Below, piece after piece: positions 44,859 through 52,270 of a DNA stretch of 64,000 nt. The stretch lies in the IMG/VR virus record IMGVR_UViG_3300025141_000077, positions 1 through 64,000 of that record; one strand, given 5' to 3'. Source of the DNA: a virus. Both the position numbers and the translations under genes were made by a program. The notes beneath the pieces were generated by a model that worked only from the letters and a program-made list of their open reading frames with translations, was not told the DNA's origin and ran no database searches. How positions within the stretch are numbered: the first letter of the stretch is position 1; each line of letters begins with the position of its first letter.

Positions 44859-45108
44859 TCTTTCTCTCTAAAACATTTTGTCTTATACAGTTTGGTGGGT
44901 CTGCTTTACGTGGGTCATAAACTACTGGCCCTACTTCTAACATCCCGCTCTCATCAACCATCTCATATTCTCCGATGTCGTCATCTGAAATTAAAGTATC
45001 CAGCAAATCGTCATCTGTAATGATTTTATTTTTCATTAACTCAGCTACAAATAATGCAAACAGTTTCTTCTCTGCTTCGTTCATATAATTTATGTTGTAT
45101 TCTTTCAT
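44842..45108 (-). CDS. Small acidic protein, unknown
   Basis: 88 residues. N-terminal hydrophobic helix (AEKKLFALFVAELMKNKIIT), acidic middle (DDDLLDTLISDDDIGEYEMV), basic C terminus. Not recognised. Confidence 0.5.
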   Translation of the reverse strand: MKEYNINYMNEAEKKLFALFVAELMKNKIITDDDLLDTLISDDDIGEYEMVDESGMLEVGPVVYDPRKADPPNCIRQNVLERKNERKK

Positions 45109-45110
45109 AT

Positions 45111-45845
45111 TTAAATCTTTGGATGCACGTTAGCACCTGCTTTTGTCCACCGTATTATCTCCCCGTCTTTCCATACACAATAGGCTGCTCGTAAACACTC
45201 GTTATCGTGAGCGTATTGGTCAAACCATTCAAAGAACTCATTATTATCGACTAAATAAGTCTCCATTAACCATACATATTGTGCTCTTATTTTAAAGTTA
45301 GGATTTCCTATCAATCTATCGTAGTCTATTAAATGCTCCTGAGCCCATAGGTCAAACATCAGCAAACTTTCAGGTATATTTATTCTAATATTCTGTTCTT
45401 GTGAAGCATACATTAAAATATGATTAATGCTTCCTATAACAAACGCATATTTACCATCATTTAATCTAATAGGGTAATGCTCATCATTCTTGCCCTGCAT
45501 TGCTCCCCGTTTATATAATAAAACTTCTCCCTCCATCTCAGCGAGACCATTAATTAATCTTTGTATAACAGGTTGAGGCACGTGTGCTCTTCTTCCACCA
45601 CCTGAGCGCCATACATAATTACGACCATTCTTTCTATATAATGCTCCATATCCTTTGGTTCTCATTGTGTTTCTCGCTATCATAAATCGGAGCGACTCAT
45701 CACTTTCAATTTGTCCTGTTCTTTTCATTAAAGTGTAGCAGGTTGTTTCCTTTTGCCATTCAGCAAGAATGTAATTGAATGTGATATCCGGTTCTTGTGC
45801 TGCAAAATCTTCTAAATTATTTACGTTTATTCTGTATAGTTGCAT
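45111..45845 (-). CDS. Unknown protein, 244 residues
   Basis: Mixed alpha/beta with many aromatic residues: MQLYRINVNNLEDFAAQEPD, YGALYRKNGRNYVWRSGGGR, then RLNDGKYAFVIGSINHILMY and AYCVWKDGEIIRWTKAG at the end. No family or catalytic motif recognised. Overlaps a small basic gene upstream by 29 bases. Confidence 0.55.
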   Translation of the reverse strand: MQLYRINVNNLEDFAAQEPDITFNYILAEWQKETTCYTLMKRTGQIESDESLRFMIARNTMRTKGYGALYRKNGRNYVWRSGGGRRAHVPQPVIQRLINGLAEMEGEVLLYKRGAMQGKNDEHYPIRLNDGKYAFVIGSINHILMYASQEQNIRINIPESLLMFDLWAQEHLIDYDRLIGNPNFKIRAQYVWLMETYLVDNNEFFEWFDQYAHDNECLRAAYCVWKDGEIIRWTKAGANVHPKI

Positions 45846-46002
45846 CGTGCTCTCCTTTCTTTGGTAATTTTTTGTAGGTGCTGTGTCCTGTTCCTCTCGG
45901 ATTCTTCTTCTTCAGTAATCTTTTACGCCAATATGATGACGGATAATATGCTTTGATAAGGTCTTTATCTATCTCTGAAACCTTCTTACGTTTGCGCTTC
46001 AC
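45817..46002 (-). CDS. Highly basic small protein
   Basis: 61 residues, MKRKRKKVSEIDKDLIKAYY, then WRKRLLKKKNPRG and HSTYKKLPKKGEH. Roughly a third of residues are Lys or Arg; likely nucleic-acid-binding. Coupled to the zinc protein upstream. Confidence 0.5.
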   Translation of the reverse strand: MKRKRKKVSEIDKDLIKAYYPSSYWRKRLLKKKNPRGTGHSTYKKLPKKGEHDATIQNKRK

Positions 46003-46388
46003 TTTCTTCTTAACCTCTTAAGCATATTCACGTCTTTCTTATTCATTCCACCAGCATACTTTCCTTTCATATCTCTGCTTCGTTTCATTGAACTTGGATT
46101 CCACATATTTGTGTCACGCTTCATTCTTTCTTTATTCGCTTTAGTGTGTTGGACATATTTCCACTCACCGTCTGAACCCCTAAATCGAGCGGTTCTGTAT
46201 TCTTCTGTTAAAACTTCGCTTGGGTCCCACTGATTCTTACACAGCGAACAATAGTAATGGGCGTGGTGATTATTATCTTCAGCATTATACTTCAATTTGT
46301 TTGAAGATGCTTCTTTACACTCGGGGCAAGTCACCTTAACCTGCCCTCGCTTCCCCTTAGGCACTAAAGCCTCCCATTTCATCGTCAT
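45999..46388 (-). CDS. Zinc-ribbon protein, basic
   Basis: 129 residues: KVTCPECKEASSNKLKY, then HAHYYCSLCKNQWDPSE, a transcription-factor-like ribbon with 26-residue spacing, then a Lys/Arg/Met-rich C-terminal half. It overlaps the peptidase gene by 32 bases. A role in nucleic-acid binding is inferred. Confidence 0.6.
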   Translation of the reverse strand: MTMKWEALVPKGKRGQVKVTCPECKEASSNKLKYNAEDNNHHAHYYCSLCKNQWDPSEVLTEEYRTARFRGSDGEWKYVQHTKANKERMKRDTNMWNPSSMKRSRDMKGKYAGGMNKKDVNMLKRLRRK

Positions 46389-47682
46389 CTAAACTGCTGT
46401 AGTCATTTTCTAAGACATTCCAGCTTTTTAGGTAGTCCTTTATGTCAGCTATAGCAATTACAGCATCATAATTATTTTGTGATACCGGCACATAGTCTTC
46501 TAACATATCGCACTCAACATAGTAAGTGACAAAGCCATTAGGGATAACAATAGACTTGCCTGAACTGCTGACTCTTACTTGTTCATCTTCAGCTATCCTT
46601 TCAAGGCCGGAATATTGTCCCTCTTCTGCTTCAATACGGTCTAGCATATCATAAAACTTCATCAACTTTCCTTCTGAAGCGTCATCATCATCCAATGCTG
46701 CTGACCAACCACTTGAGTTATTACCGTAGTATTTGATACCGCCGTAGTATTCGTATGCTCCTGCACCTTGATACGACCAATTGTATACTGCTCGAGTTGG
46801 TTTAAATTCTACTTGCTCTGGATGTTTAGTAAAATGCCCGTGTAATTTAGGTAAGAGATGCTGTATAAATCCGAGTGACCTCATTAGGTGCTCCCATATT
46901 ACATATTCGCTACCTGAATGTGCATTGTAATAACCAGCAAATAGATTTATGCCGTTTATATTTAGTTCTGAAACTATTTCACTAACATCAGATATAGAGC
47001 CGTTGCACGATTTGAGGCCAAAATCTTTACCCCATTCATTAAGCATTGTTTCCATTACATCTGAGCACAACTTGTAATCACTGTTTTGTGTAATTATATC
47101 AGTATTGCCGTTTCTATCAATAGTTATATTGAATACGACATTCTTGAATTTACCGCTGTGATGTTCCATTGCGTGTCTTGCTCCATTACATCCTGTTTCT
47201 TCTGATACGGTCAGAAGTCCGCTTAGTGGTATGTCTATTGCTTTATTGTTTATTGTTTTCAATACTGCAAAGACACCGCACTTGTCATCGCCGCCAATTA
47301 CCTGATTGTTTGTTGAGCGCAATACAGTTCCTTTCTTCTTCTGATGCTCGACTATTATGTCTGGAGCAGCAGACCCGACTGTATCCATATGCGCATTCAG
47401 CAATATTCTGTTATCACCTTTAACGTGATTTGCGAAATAGATATTTCCGGCAGTGTCTATCTCATATTCTATCTCAGCGTCACGTAGATATTGTGTCACG
47501 TATGCAATCATAGCGTGTTCATCTCCGCTTGGACTAAAGATAGAGAACATAGAGCCGATTAAGTCTATATCACTCATTGCTGTCATATTTTCAGGTATCT
47601 TGGTAATGATGCTTTTACTTGCCTTTTCTTCAATAGTCTTTTCAGCTATTGCTTTTGTTGGTTCTTGCTCTTCACTACTCAT
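46357..47682 (-). CDS. M20/M42-type metallopeptidase
   Basis: 441 residues. Zinc ligands are visible in the expected order: LLNAHMDTVGSAAPD (His and catalytic Asp), VIGGDDKCGVFAVLK (bridging Asp), SEETGCNGARHAMEHH (catalytic Glu and ligand), later NAHSGSEYVIWEHL. The catalytic domain ends near 290; the last 150 residues (ALDDDDASEGKLMKFYDMLD, GKSIVIPNGFVTYYVECD) are an unrecognised extension. It would cleave short peptides in the cytoplasm. An intact peptidase of this family is unusual in a virus. Eight-base overlap with the multi-zinc gene upstream. Confidence 0.85.
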   Translation of the reverse strand: MSSEEQEPTKAIAEKTIEEKASKSIITKIPENMTAMSDIDLIGSMFSIFSPSGDEHAMIAYVTQYLRDAEIEYEIDTAGNIYFANHVKGDNRILLNAHMDTVGSAAPDIIVEHQKKKGTVLRSTNNQVIGGDDKCGVFAVLKTINNKAIDIPLSGLLTVSEETGCNGARHAMEHHSGKFKNVVFNITIDRNGNTDIITQNSDYKLCSDVMETMLNEWGKDFGLKSCNGSISDVSEIVSELNINGINLFAGYYNAHSGSEYVIWEHLMRSLGFIQHLLPKLHGHFTKHPEQVEFKPTRAVYNWSYQGAGAYEYYGGIKYYGNNSSGWSAALDDDDASEGKLMKFYDMLDRIEAEEGQYSGLERIAEDEQVRVSSSGKSIVIPNGFVTYYVECDMLEDYVPVSQNNYDAVIAIADIKDYLKSWNVLENDYSSLDDDEMGGFSA

Positions 47683-49393
47683 TTTCGTTTACCTCTATGG
47701 TATAATATTCAGTGCCGCCTATAAATTCTTGGGCAGCATAACGTAGATTTGGACTTGCTTCTACATCTCTTCTGATGTTGCTGTATCTAATTCTTTGGTC
47801 CTCGTCTTTGTAATATGTAAATTCTGCTTCACTACTATCAGGTTTGCTTTCCCAAAATGGCGACCAAGTCAGCGTTTCAAGATTTACTCTTGTGCCTTCC
47901 CTTTTAACTTGTAATTTGGTGCTATCTCTTAAGAAATTATAAATGCTTGAATCGTGCCTTGAATTTCTATATGCAATTAATTCATATCCCTCAGCAAATG
48001 ACTCTTTTGCCCATTCATTTAATGCTTGGAAGAGTCCAACATACACTTCTTTTTTAGCGTTTGTGTGCTGGGATAAATATATTCTTGAAGGAGCAATAAA
48101 CATAGGATGCTCATCATCCCATTGCTCTTTAAATAGTCTAACAACTGCACGGCCAATCATATTGCCGTCATCATCTCTAAGGATAGTCAGCAAATGTGGA
48201 TTAACCACCATATCAAATGCTCCAAACGCATATGCTTGGTTGTTTCCCCTTGTTTGACAACTTCTTAATGCTTCACCATTGTTATAGTTCTCCATCAGCG
48301 TATCTAAATCAAAGCCTATTTGAACACCTACTTTTGTATTAACTACATTAGTTTGGTATTGCTGGAAATGAGTATCCCAATTGCTTTGTTTATAATCTGC
48401 ATATTGTGGGAATCTTACCTTGTAAGCACGAGAGAATATCTGATTGATTGCTCTCTTTAAGTCTGCGCCGTCGTCTGTCTTGTTTTCTTTAAGCATAGAT
48501 GTTATTCCATCTACGCCGACATACTCAAGCGAATAATTATAATAATTTTGGCCGAGTTCTTGCATACTAATTTCATCACCCTTAACCACGCCGCCTTCTT
48601 TTCTGTTATAATATTTAATATGCTTTCTAAATAAATGCCTCAATGGGTGATAAAGCCCATAAGCCTTATGCTCTTGTAAAAATGTGTCAAGTTGCATCAT
48701 TTCATAGAACATTTGCGCTGTTCTTTTGTAAACAGGGCTGCTTAATGTTATTTGTCCTTTCCACCAAGCACCACCATCATCTGATGCTGCTGTTTGTGGT
48801 CCTAAGCAATCTTTATTAATTAAATAAGGGTTATATTCATACTCATCTAAAGCATAACCATAAAATTCTTTTATCGCACTCATCTCTGAAGCACCTGCAC
48901 GTCTGTAAGCGTCTTTCAAATGCATACTGCTTACACTTATAGTGCGTGATGCTTCTTGTGCTATATCTCTATGACCGCTTCGATTATAACAATCTTCACA
49001 TCGCAGTTCATAATAATGGTCAGTGCCGATTTCATAAAAATAAATGTCCGCTCCACACTGTTCACAACAACAGCAAGTAGAATCATTGCAGTTATGACAT
49101 ACTATCTCACCGCTGTATTCACTGTCATTATAATAATCGCCGTTTCGCATATCAATAATTTCGCCGCAACTATCACAGTCGCTGTAATCTCCACCGTGTC
49201 GGCAGTCGTGACATACGTCACCGCCCGGCACAGGATGCTTATCATCAGATGCTGTAAATTCATCACTACAATCGTAGCATTCCCATAAACTATTACGGCA
49301 AGAAGTGCATACGCATTCATAGTTTGCCGTGGATTCTATATTGTCAGAATTTTCTTCTGCTCCACATATCTCACACTCTGCTGTATTACACAT
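47675..49393 (-). CDS. Multi-zinc-finger protein, unknown
   Basis: 572 residues. Residues 1-145 hold about nine CxxC-type knuckles (CEIC, CTSC, CYDC, CHDC, CDSC, CHNC, CEQC, CEDC) interspersed with acidic loops, predicting four or five zinc sites. The rest is alpha/beta: residues about 380-430 (EALRSCQTRGNNQAYAFGAF, TILRDDDGNMIGRAVVRLF) are conserved-looking but unassigned. The gene follows the tRNA by 22 bases and is coupled to the M20 peptidase, so the two may act together, for example in protein quality control. That is inference. Confidence 0.6.
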   Translation of the reverse strand: MCNTAECEICGAEENSDNIESTANYECVCTSCRNSLWECYDCSDEFTASDDKHPVPGGDVCHDCRHGGDYSDCDSCGEIIDMRNGDYYNDSEYSGEIVCHNCNDSTCCCCEQCGADIYFYEIGTDHYYELRCEDCYNRSGHRDIAQEASRTISVSSMHLKDAYRRAGASEMSAIKEFYGYALDEYEYNPYLINKDCLGPQTAASDDGGAWWKGQITLSSPVYKRTAQMFYEMMQLDTFLQEHKAYGLYHPLRHLFRKHIKYYNRKEGGVVKGDEISMQELGQNYYNYSLEYVGVDGITSMLKENKTDDGADLKRAINQIFSRAYKVRFPQYADYKQSNWDTHFQQYQTNVVNTKVGVQIGFDLDTLMENYNNGEALRSCQTRGNNQAYAFGAFDMVVNPHLLTILRDDDGNMIGRAVVRLFKEQWDDEHPMFIAPSRIYLSQHTNAKKEVYVGLFQALNEWAKESFAEGYELIAYRNSRHDSSIYNFLRDSTKLQVKREGTRVNLETLTWSPFWESKPDSSEAEFTYYKDEDQRIRYSNIRRDVEASPNLRYAAQEFIGGTEYYTIEVNENE

Positions 49394-49414
49394 TTAATTT
49401 GCTCCTGAAACGAA

Positions 49415-49492
49415 TGGACCTGCCGACCGGATTTGAACCGGTGTCCGAGCAACAAGATTGCCCGATGATGGGCCGGACTACACTACGGCAGG
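49415..49492 (-). tRNA. tRNA, anticodon CUU (Lys) by cloverleaf reading
   Basis: A full cloverleaf: 7-base-pair acceptor (CCTGCCG / CGGCAGG), D arm with GTGTAGTCCGGCCCATCAT, anticodon stem GGGCA/TGCTC around loop ATCTTGT (U33, CUU, G37), four-base variable loop, T arm ACCGG-TTCAAAT-CCGGT, discriminator U, and an encoded CCA. The D arm looks like archaeal Glu/Asp tRNAs rather than Lys, and G37 and U73 are unusual for Lys, so the amino acid is uncertain. It is transcribed toward the multi-zinc-finger gene. Confidence 0.85.
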
Positions 49493-49566
49493 AACTATTT
49501 CGCTTCATTTTATTATTCTCGTTGCTTTTTCTCAGATTGCTCACTGTGAACTGCTCTATCACCTTC

Positions 49567-49578
49567 CTTATATATAAA
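49567..49578 (-). promoter_or_regulatory. Archaeal TATA box upstream of tRNA
   Basis: The minus strand reads TCTTTATATATAAGG about 75-85 bases before the tRNA 5' end, implying a short leader that is cut off by tRNA processing before the multi-zinc-finger/peptidase mRNA. Confidence 0.6.
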
Positions 49579-49617
49579 GACTTCTCAGCGTCTGTTTTTT
49601 CTCTCTTAACTTTGCCG

Positions 49618-49681
49618 GGAACGAAACCAGAATCGGAGGAGCAGGGAAAACAATAACCTGCTTTAATTCTAACTTCGTTCC
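49618..49681 (-). other. Three-tier long hairpin
   Basis: Nested arms pair as GGAACGAA/TTCGTTCC, AGAAT/ATTCT and AGCAGG/CCTGCT around an 11-base loop, 64 bases in all. The outer 8 base pairs, middle 5 and inner 6 are perfect. It lies about 40 bases upstream of the TATA box serving the tRNA. It could be an RNA structure ending the upstream transcript or a DNA site. Confidence 0.5.
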
Positions 49682-49750
49682 TATCGGCGTTCATCTTTTA
49701 TTATTCTTCGCTCCAATAATAACATTCAAACCAAGCATCATACCAATCTA

Positions 49751-49819
49751 TCATCTGTGCTCTCTATAATGTAATTGAAATGCTACGAACATATACCAAG
49801 CTTCATTGCTTCCTATCAT
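49751..49819 (-). CDS. Possible 22-residue microprotein
   Basis: MIGSNEAWYMFVAFQLHYRE.., coupled to the upstream gene by TAATG. A second, 17-residue frame with similar Trp/Tyr content (MIDWYDAWFECYYWSEE, 49701-49754) overlaps its stop by ATGA. Support is only the overlap pattern. Confidence 0.3.
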   Translation of the reverse strand: MIGSNEAWYMFVAFQLHYREHR

Positions 49820-49962
49820 TAAAAATGTCCTGTGCTCATTACGTTATCCATTGCTTTCTGATGCACAGCATAACAGTCCTTACACATATCGGCAGCTTGC
49901 CAAAATTCTAATGCTGGTTTACCACACAGCAGTTTACATTTCTTTTGCTCTTTTTTGTTCAT
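49819..49962 (-). CDS. Cys-containing microprotein
   Basis: 47 residues, KKCKLLCGKP and CKDCYAVHQK give a CxxxC...CxxC zinc-type pattern. TAATG coupling on both sides. Confidence 0.55.
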   Translation of the reverse strand: MNKKEQKKCKLLCGKPALEFWQAADMCKDCYAVHQKAMDNVMSTGHF

Positions 49963-50111
49963 TAAAGCAACTCCATTACTTCGCCCCATTGCTCGTCATC
50001 AATAGTGCCGTTTTGATATAACGGCGCAGTCCATAAACTGCCGTCAATCATTGCATATATGTTGCCGGGGAATAGGTTTATGCTGAATGTTTCTTCTTTG
50101 CTTGGTATCAT
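49962..50111 (-). CDS. Small protein, unknown
   Basis: 49 residues, MIPSKEETFSINLFPGNIYA, then TAPLYQNGTIDDEQWGEVME. ATGA overlap with the upstream gene, TAATG with the next. Not recognised. Confidence 0.5.
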   Translation of the reverse strand: MIPSKEETFSINLFPGNIYAMIDGSLWTAPLYQNGTIDDEQWGEVMELL

Positions 50112-50536
50112 CTTCGCTTCCTTCTTATTAATTTGCCGTCTACACGACTTCTATCTCCGCCGTATCGATTCTTGCCGTGGACTCCACCGCTTTGATAACC
50201 CATACCTGCGTGCTTCTTTACATCAATCATAATTGCTTTGTGGTTTACATCCTTGTCAGCAAGTGCCTCAAAGAATTGCCGTAAGAAATTATCTATGTCG
50301 CTGTGTTGAATCACTGCTGGGTTCTTGTTGAACCACTCTGCTGCACACTCTCTCACTGACTTGCTTAGTTTCTTATCTGCTGGATATATATTCAGCATAG
50401 GTCGGGAACCTTTCAAGCGTATCATATAATTATTTAACTCAGCAAGGACTGATGCCGGAGGCATCGCTGCTTCCTTATCTTCCTGCTTCATAATTTCCAC
50501 CATACGCCGTGTTGTGCGTAATAACTTCTGCTCCAT
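50108..50536 (-). CDS. Unknown protein, basic C terminus
   Basis: 142 residues. Helical first half (RTTRRMVEIMKQEDKEAAMP, ECAAEWFNKNPAVIQHSDID), then a Gly/Arg/Lys-rich tail (GYQSGGVHGKNRYGGDRSRV). Overlaps the upstream gene by 49 bases. Possibly nucleic-acid-binding; not recognised. Confidence 0.5.
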   Translation of the reverse strand: MEQKLLRTTRRMVEIMKQEDKEAAMPPASVLAELNNYMIRLKGSRPMLNIYPADKKLSKSVRECAAEWFNKNPAVIQHSDIDNFLRQFFEALADKDVNHKAIMIDVKKHAGMGYQSGGVHGKNRYGGDRSRVDGKLIRRKRR

Positions 50537-50844
50537 CCAACAACTTTATCCGGCACATATGAACAGGGCGTTGCTGATGTATCTTCCCTAAAGCAAGAAC
50601 ATACTATGCCGGGTAATAACCCGTAGTGTGCTGCTTTTTCTTTTCTATAACGCTTCATTTTCCTATCCGGCGTATCTTCGGTTCCAGCATAAGTAGAATA
50701 CTTTGCTTCAACCTCTTCTTGCTTCTTTCTTATTGCGAGCGCAATTAGAAATGCTTTTTCTAACCCCTGCCGTATATCTGATGGCAAGGATGCGAGCGGT
50801 CCTATGTCACGCTCTAATTGTTTTTGCTGTGTTTTATTTAACAT
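50488..50844 (-). CDS. Unknown protein, first gene left of the gene-free region
   Basis: 118 residues. Helix (LEKAFLIALAIRKKQEEVEA), basic centre (RKMKRYRKEKAAHYG), then two Cys and several aromatics (CSCFREDTSATPC). It follows the TATA box near 50920 and starts the leftward operon here. Not recognised. Confidence 0.5.
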   Translation of the reverse strand: MLNKTQQKQLERDIGPLASLPSDIRQGLEKAFLIALAIRKKQEEVEAKYSTYAGTEDTPDRKMKRYRKEKAAHYGLLPGIVCSCFREDTSATPCSYVPDKVVGWSRSYYAQHGVWWKL

Positions 50845-50914
50845 TGCTTTGCTTTCCTCCTCTATTAATTATGCCGTCTTGCGGTTGCTTAATAGACATT
50901 GCTCTAATGTCAGG

Positions 50915-50926
50915 GTTATATATAAA
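50915..50926 (-). promoter_or_regulatory. Archaeal TATA box (palindromic)
   Basis: GGGTTATATATAAACCC is nearly palindromic; on the minus strand it reads GGGTTTATATATAACCC, 70-80 bases before the ATG at 50844. It should drive the leftward operon starting there. Confidence 0.6.
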
Positions 50927-50983
50927 CCCTTCTTCCAGCATAAAAATCGCGGGTATCAAGCGCTATGCATATACTATACTGCT

Positions 50984-51012
50984 AAGCATATGTATAGTAA
51001 GCATATGTTAAG
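50984..51012. repeat. Tandem AAGCATATG repeats
   Basis: AAGCATATG occurs at 50984-50992 and 50999-51007, 15 bases apart. The second extends to AAGCATATGTTAAG, a 14-mer that is found again at 55842-55855. The related CGTATGCTT appears at 51104-51112 and 51130-51138 in opposite orientation. They look like binding sites of one regulator or initiator. Confidence 0.6.
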
Positions 51013-51298
51013 ATATATTATGCTTTAGTATTACTAAGCAAGATATATTAGATATGTGCTCTATTAAGCATAAAGAGAGAGAGTGCTCTATATAGTATAG
51101 TATACGTATGCTTATAATTTGTCCTTAAACGTATGCTTTGGGACTTTCTTTTAACGCTCACACACACACCAAACCAGTTCAGCAAACTAAAACCGACAGT
51201 TTATGCTCGAATATTAATTTCTCTCTTATGCTATCAGACGTTCTGCTCTTATTCTCTTTTTTTATGCTCTGCCGTCAGGGGTGCTGAGCATACGTTGT

Positions 51299-51321
51299 CT
51301 TTATATAGGGAGTATATAAAG
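51299..51321. promoter_or_regulatory. Divergent TATA-box palindrome
   Basis: CTTTATATA-GGGAG-TATATAAAG is a perfect 9-base inverted repeat with a 5-base centre, so a TATA box reads outward on both strands. It can start transcripts to the left and right inside the gene-free region. Confidence 0.6.
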
Positions 51322-51324
51322 TAA

Positions 51325-51440
51325 TTATGCTTCTGCCGTCATTCTCATCACGGCGGTCCGTTGCCGTTGCCGTCACCGGTTGTTATGCCGAGAGCGTTCT
51401 CATCTACACGGCAAGGTTCTGCTTCTGCCGTGACCGAACC
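51325..51440 (+). ncRNA. Candidate structured noncoding RNA
   Basis: Directly right of the divergent TATA boxes the GC content jumps far above the surroundings, and successive hairpins can form: GCCGT/ACGGC (51335-51354), TGCCG/CGGCA (51386-51413; alternatively TTGCCGT/ACGGCAA, 51361-51414) and GGTTC/GAACC (51415-51440). No coding frame fits. The call is structural only; strand is inferred from the promoter. Confidence 0.4.
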
Positions 51441-51536
51441 CCTCTTATTGTCTTTGATTCACTGTAACAAAAAAAGTAAGCAGTTTTTGGTTAAGTCTTG
51501 CTCAGGACTCGACGCTGGTGAGACAGTGGGTAAGTA

Positions 51537-51869
51537 TCAGGGCACTGCAATATCTTTTACGTGTCCGTTTGTTTTTACTCTTTTGATTTCAAATACAGTA
51601 TCACAACTACCACAATGGAATGTTGTTTCGTTTGCAAAATCAGATATCTTGAATTCAAGGTTCCCGTTGATGTTTACACTTACAAGTTCGTCTATTGCAC
51701 AGTATGGACATACGTATTCACTGAGTCTTATGTCTGGTTCTTCAGCTTCTTTGATGCCTTCTTCCTCCATCATACTCCTAATCCAACCGTGATAGAGTTT
51801 TTGGTCATAGATACTCAGTTCAAATGCAACTGCCAAACAATTCTTTAGGATTTTAAACATCTTAGTCAT
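51537..51869 (-). CDS. Zinc-ribbon protein, unknown
   Basis: 110 residues. Helical N terminus (MFKILKNCLAVAFELSIYDQ), then VCPYCAID and FHCGSCDTVFEIK, a ribbon with about 34-residue spacing. Its stop borders the gene-free region. Overlaps the upstream gene by eight bases. Confidence 0.6.
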   Translation of the reverse strand: MTKMFKILKNCLAVAFELSIYDQKLYHGWIRSMMEEEGIKEAEEPDIRLSEYVCPYCAIDELVSVNINGNLEFKISDFANETTFHCGSCDTVFEIKRVKTNGHVKDIAVP

Positions 51870-52212
51870 ACGATGGTATTCCCTCAGATTCTATTCTTTC
51901 TTCTAAATGTTTTGGTATTTGCTTGTAATTAAATACAAGGTCAGTTAACCAGTCCATAAATTTGTGTCTGTTACTCATATCGAGTCTTCCATATGCACTG
52001 ATAATTCCATCTTCTAAGTATTTGATGTATTTACCTCTTAAGTATCCCAGTGCGTCTGTTTCTCTACTGTATGTTTGGTCGTAGAATATCCTACTAAATT
52101 CATAGATGGACATTTCTTCTCTCTCTTTCAGTTCTTCAACTGCGAAAAACATTATTTCATACATTTCTCTCTTAGCCATTTTTGTAGCTTGTTCTTTTGT
52201 TATTTTATTCAT
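51862..52212 (-). CDS. Helical protein, unknown
   Basis: 116 residues, helical and charged (KEQATKMAKREMYEIMFFAV, YEFSRIFYDQTYSRETDALG). A good ribosome site, GGAGGAAT, precedes the ATG at 52212. Not recognised. Confidence 0.55.
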   Translation of the reverse strand: MNKITKEQATKMAKREMYEIMFFAVEELKEREEMSIYEFSRIFYDQTYSRETDALGYLRGKYIKYLEDGIISAYGRLDMSNRHKFMDWLTDLVFNYKQIPKHLEERIESEGIPSYD

Positions 52213-52230
52213 TTGTTGTATTCCTCCGTT

Positions 52231-52270
52231 AAAAAAATTATGGTGTAGAACTGAGCACCCCGCCGCCCAG
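52231..52270 (-). terminator. Hairpin plus U-run between genes
   Basis: On the minus strand CTGGGC/GCTCAG (one G-U pair) form a stem at 52270-52251 and a TTTTTTT run follows at 52237-52231. This resembles a terminator or attenuator between the 52311 gene and the next gene downstream. Confidence 0.45.

Larger units (their letters stand above)
50845..51536. other. Gene-free control region (origin or switch candidate)
   Basis: About 690 bases with no convincing gene on either strand. It holds a palindromic TATA at 50913-50929, copies of AAGCATATG at 50984 and 50999 with CGTATGCTT at 51104 and 51130, the GCTCTATATAGTATAGTA block at 51085, a divergent TATA palindrome at 51299-51321, three copies of TCTGCCGTSA at 51268, 51332 and 51424, and a GC-rich hairpin cluster. 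The flanking genes both read leftward, so it is more than a simple promoter. Confidence 0.6.

Noticed and set aside
49415-49492. tRNA as an attachment site for integration
   Set aside because: No integrase and no second copy of the tRNA end was seen in the window.
49386-49694. Open 102-codon minus-strand frame
   Set aside because: It runs through the long hairpin, a TATA box and the whole tRNA, so its translation is unlikely.
50930-51145. Possible CRISPR array
   Set aside because: The repeats are only 9-14 bases, irregularly spaced and in both orientations.
51133-51324. 63-codon plus-strand frame
   Set aside because: It covers repeats and the divergent TATA palindrome and has no ribosome site or recognisable composition.
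51361-51792. Open plus-strand frame in the control region
   Set aside because: It lies across the GC-rich hairpins and the antisense of the 51537 zinc-ribbon gene, and its sequence is not protein-like.
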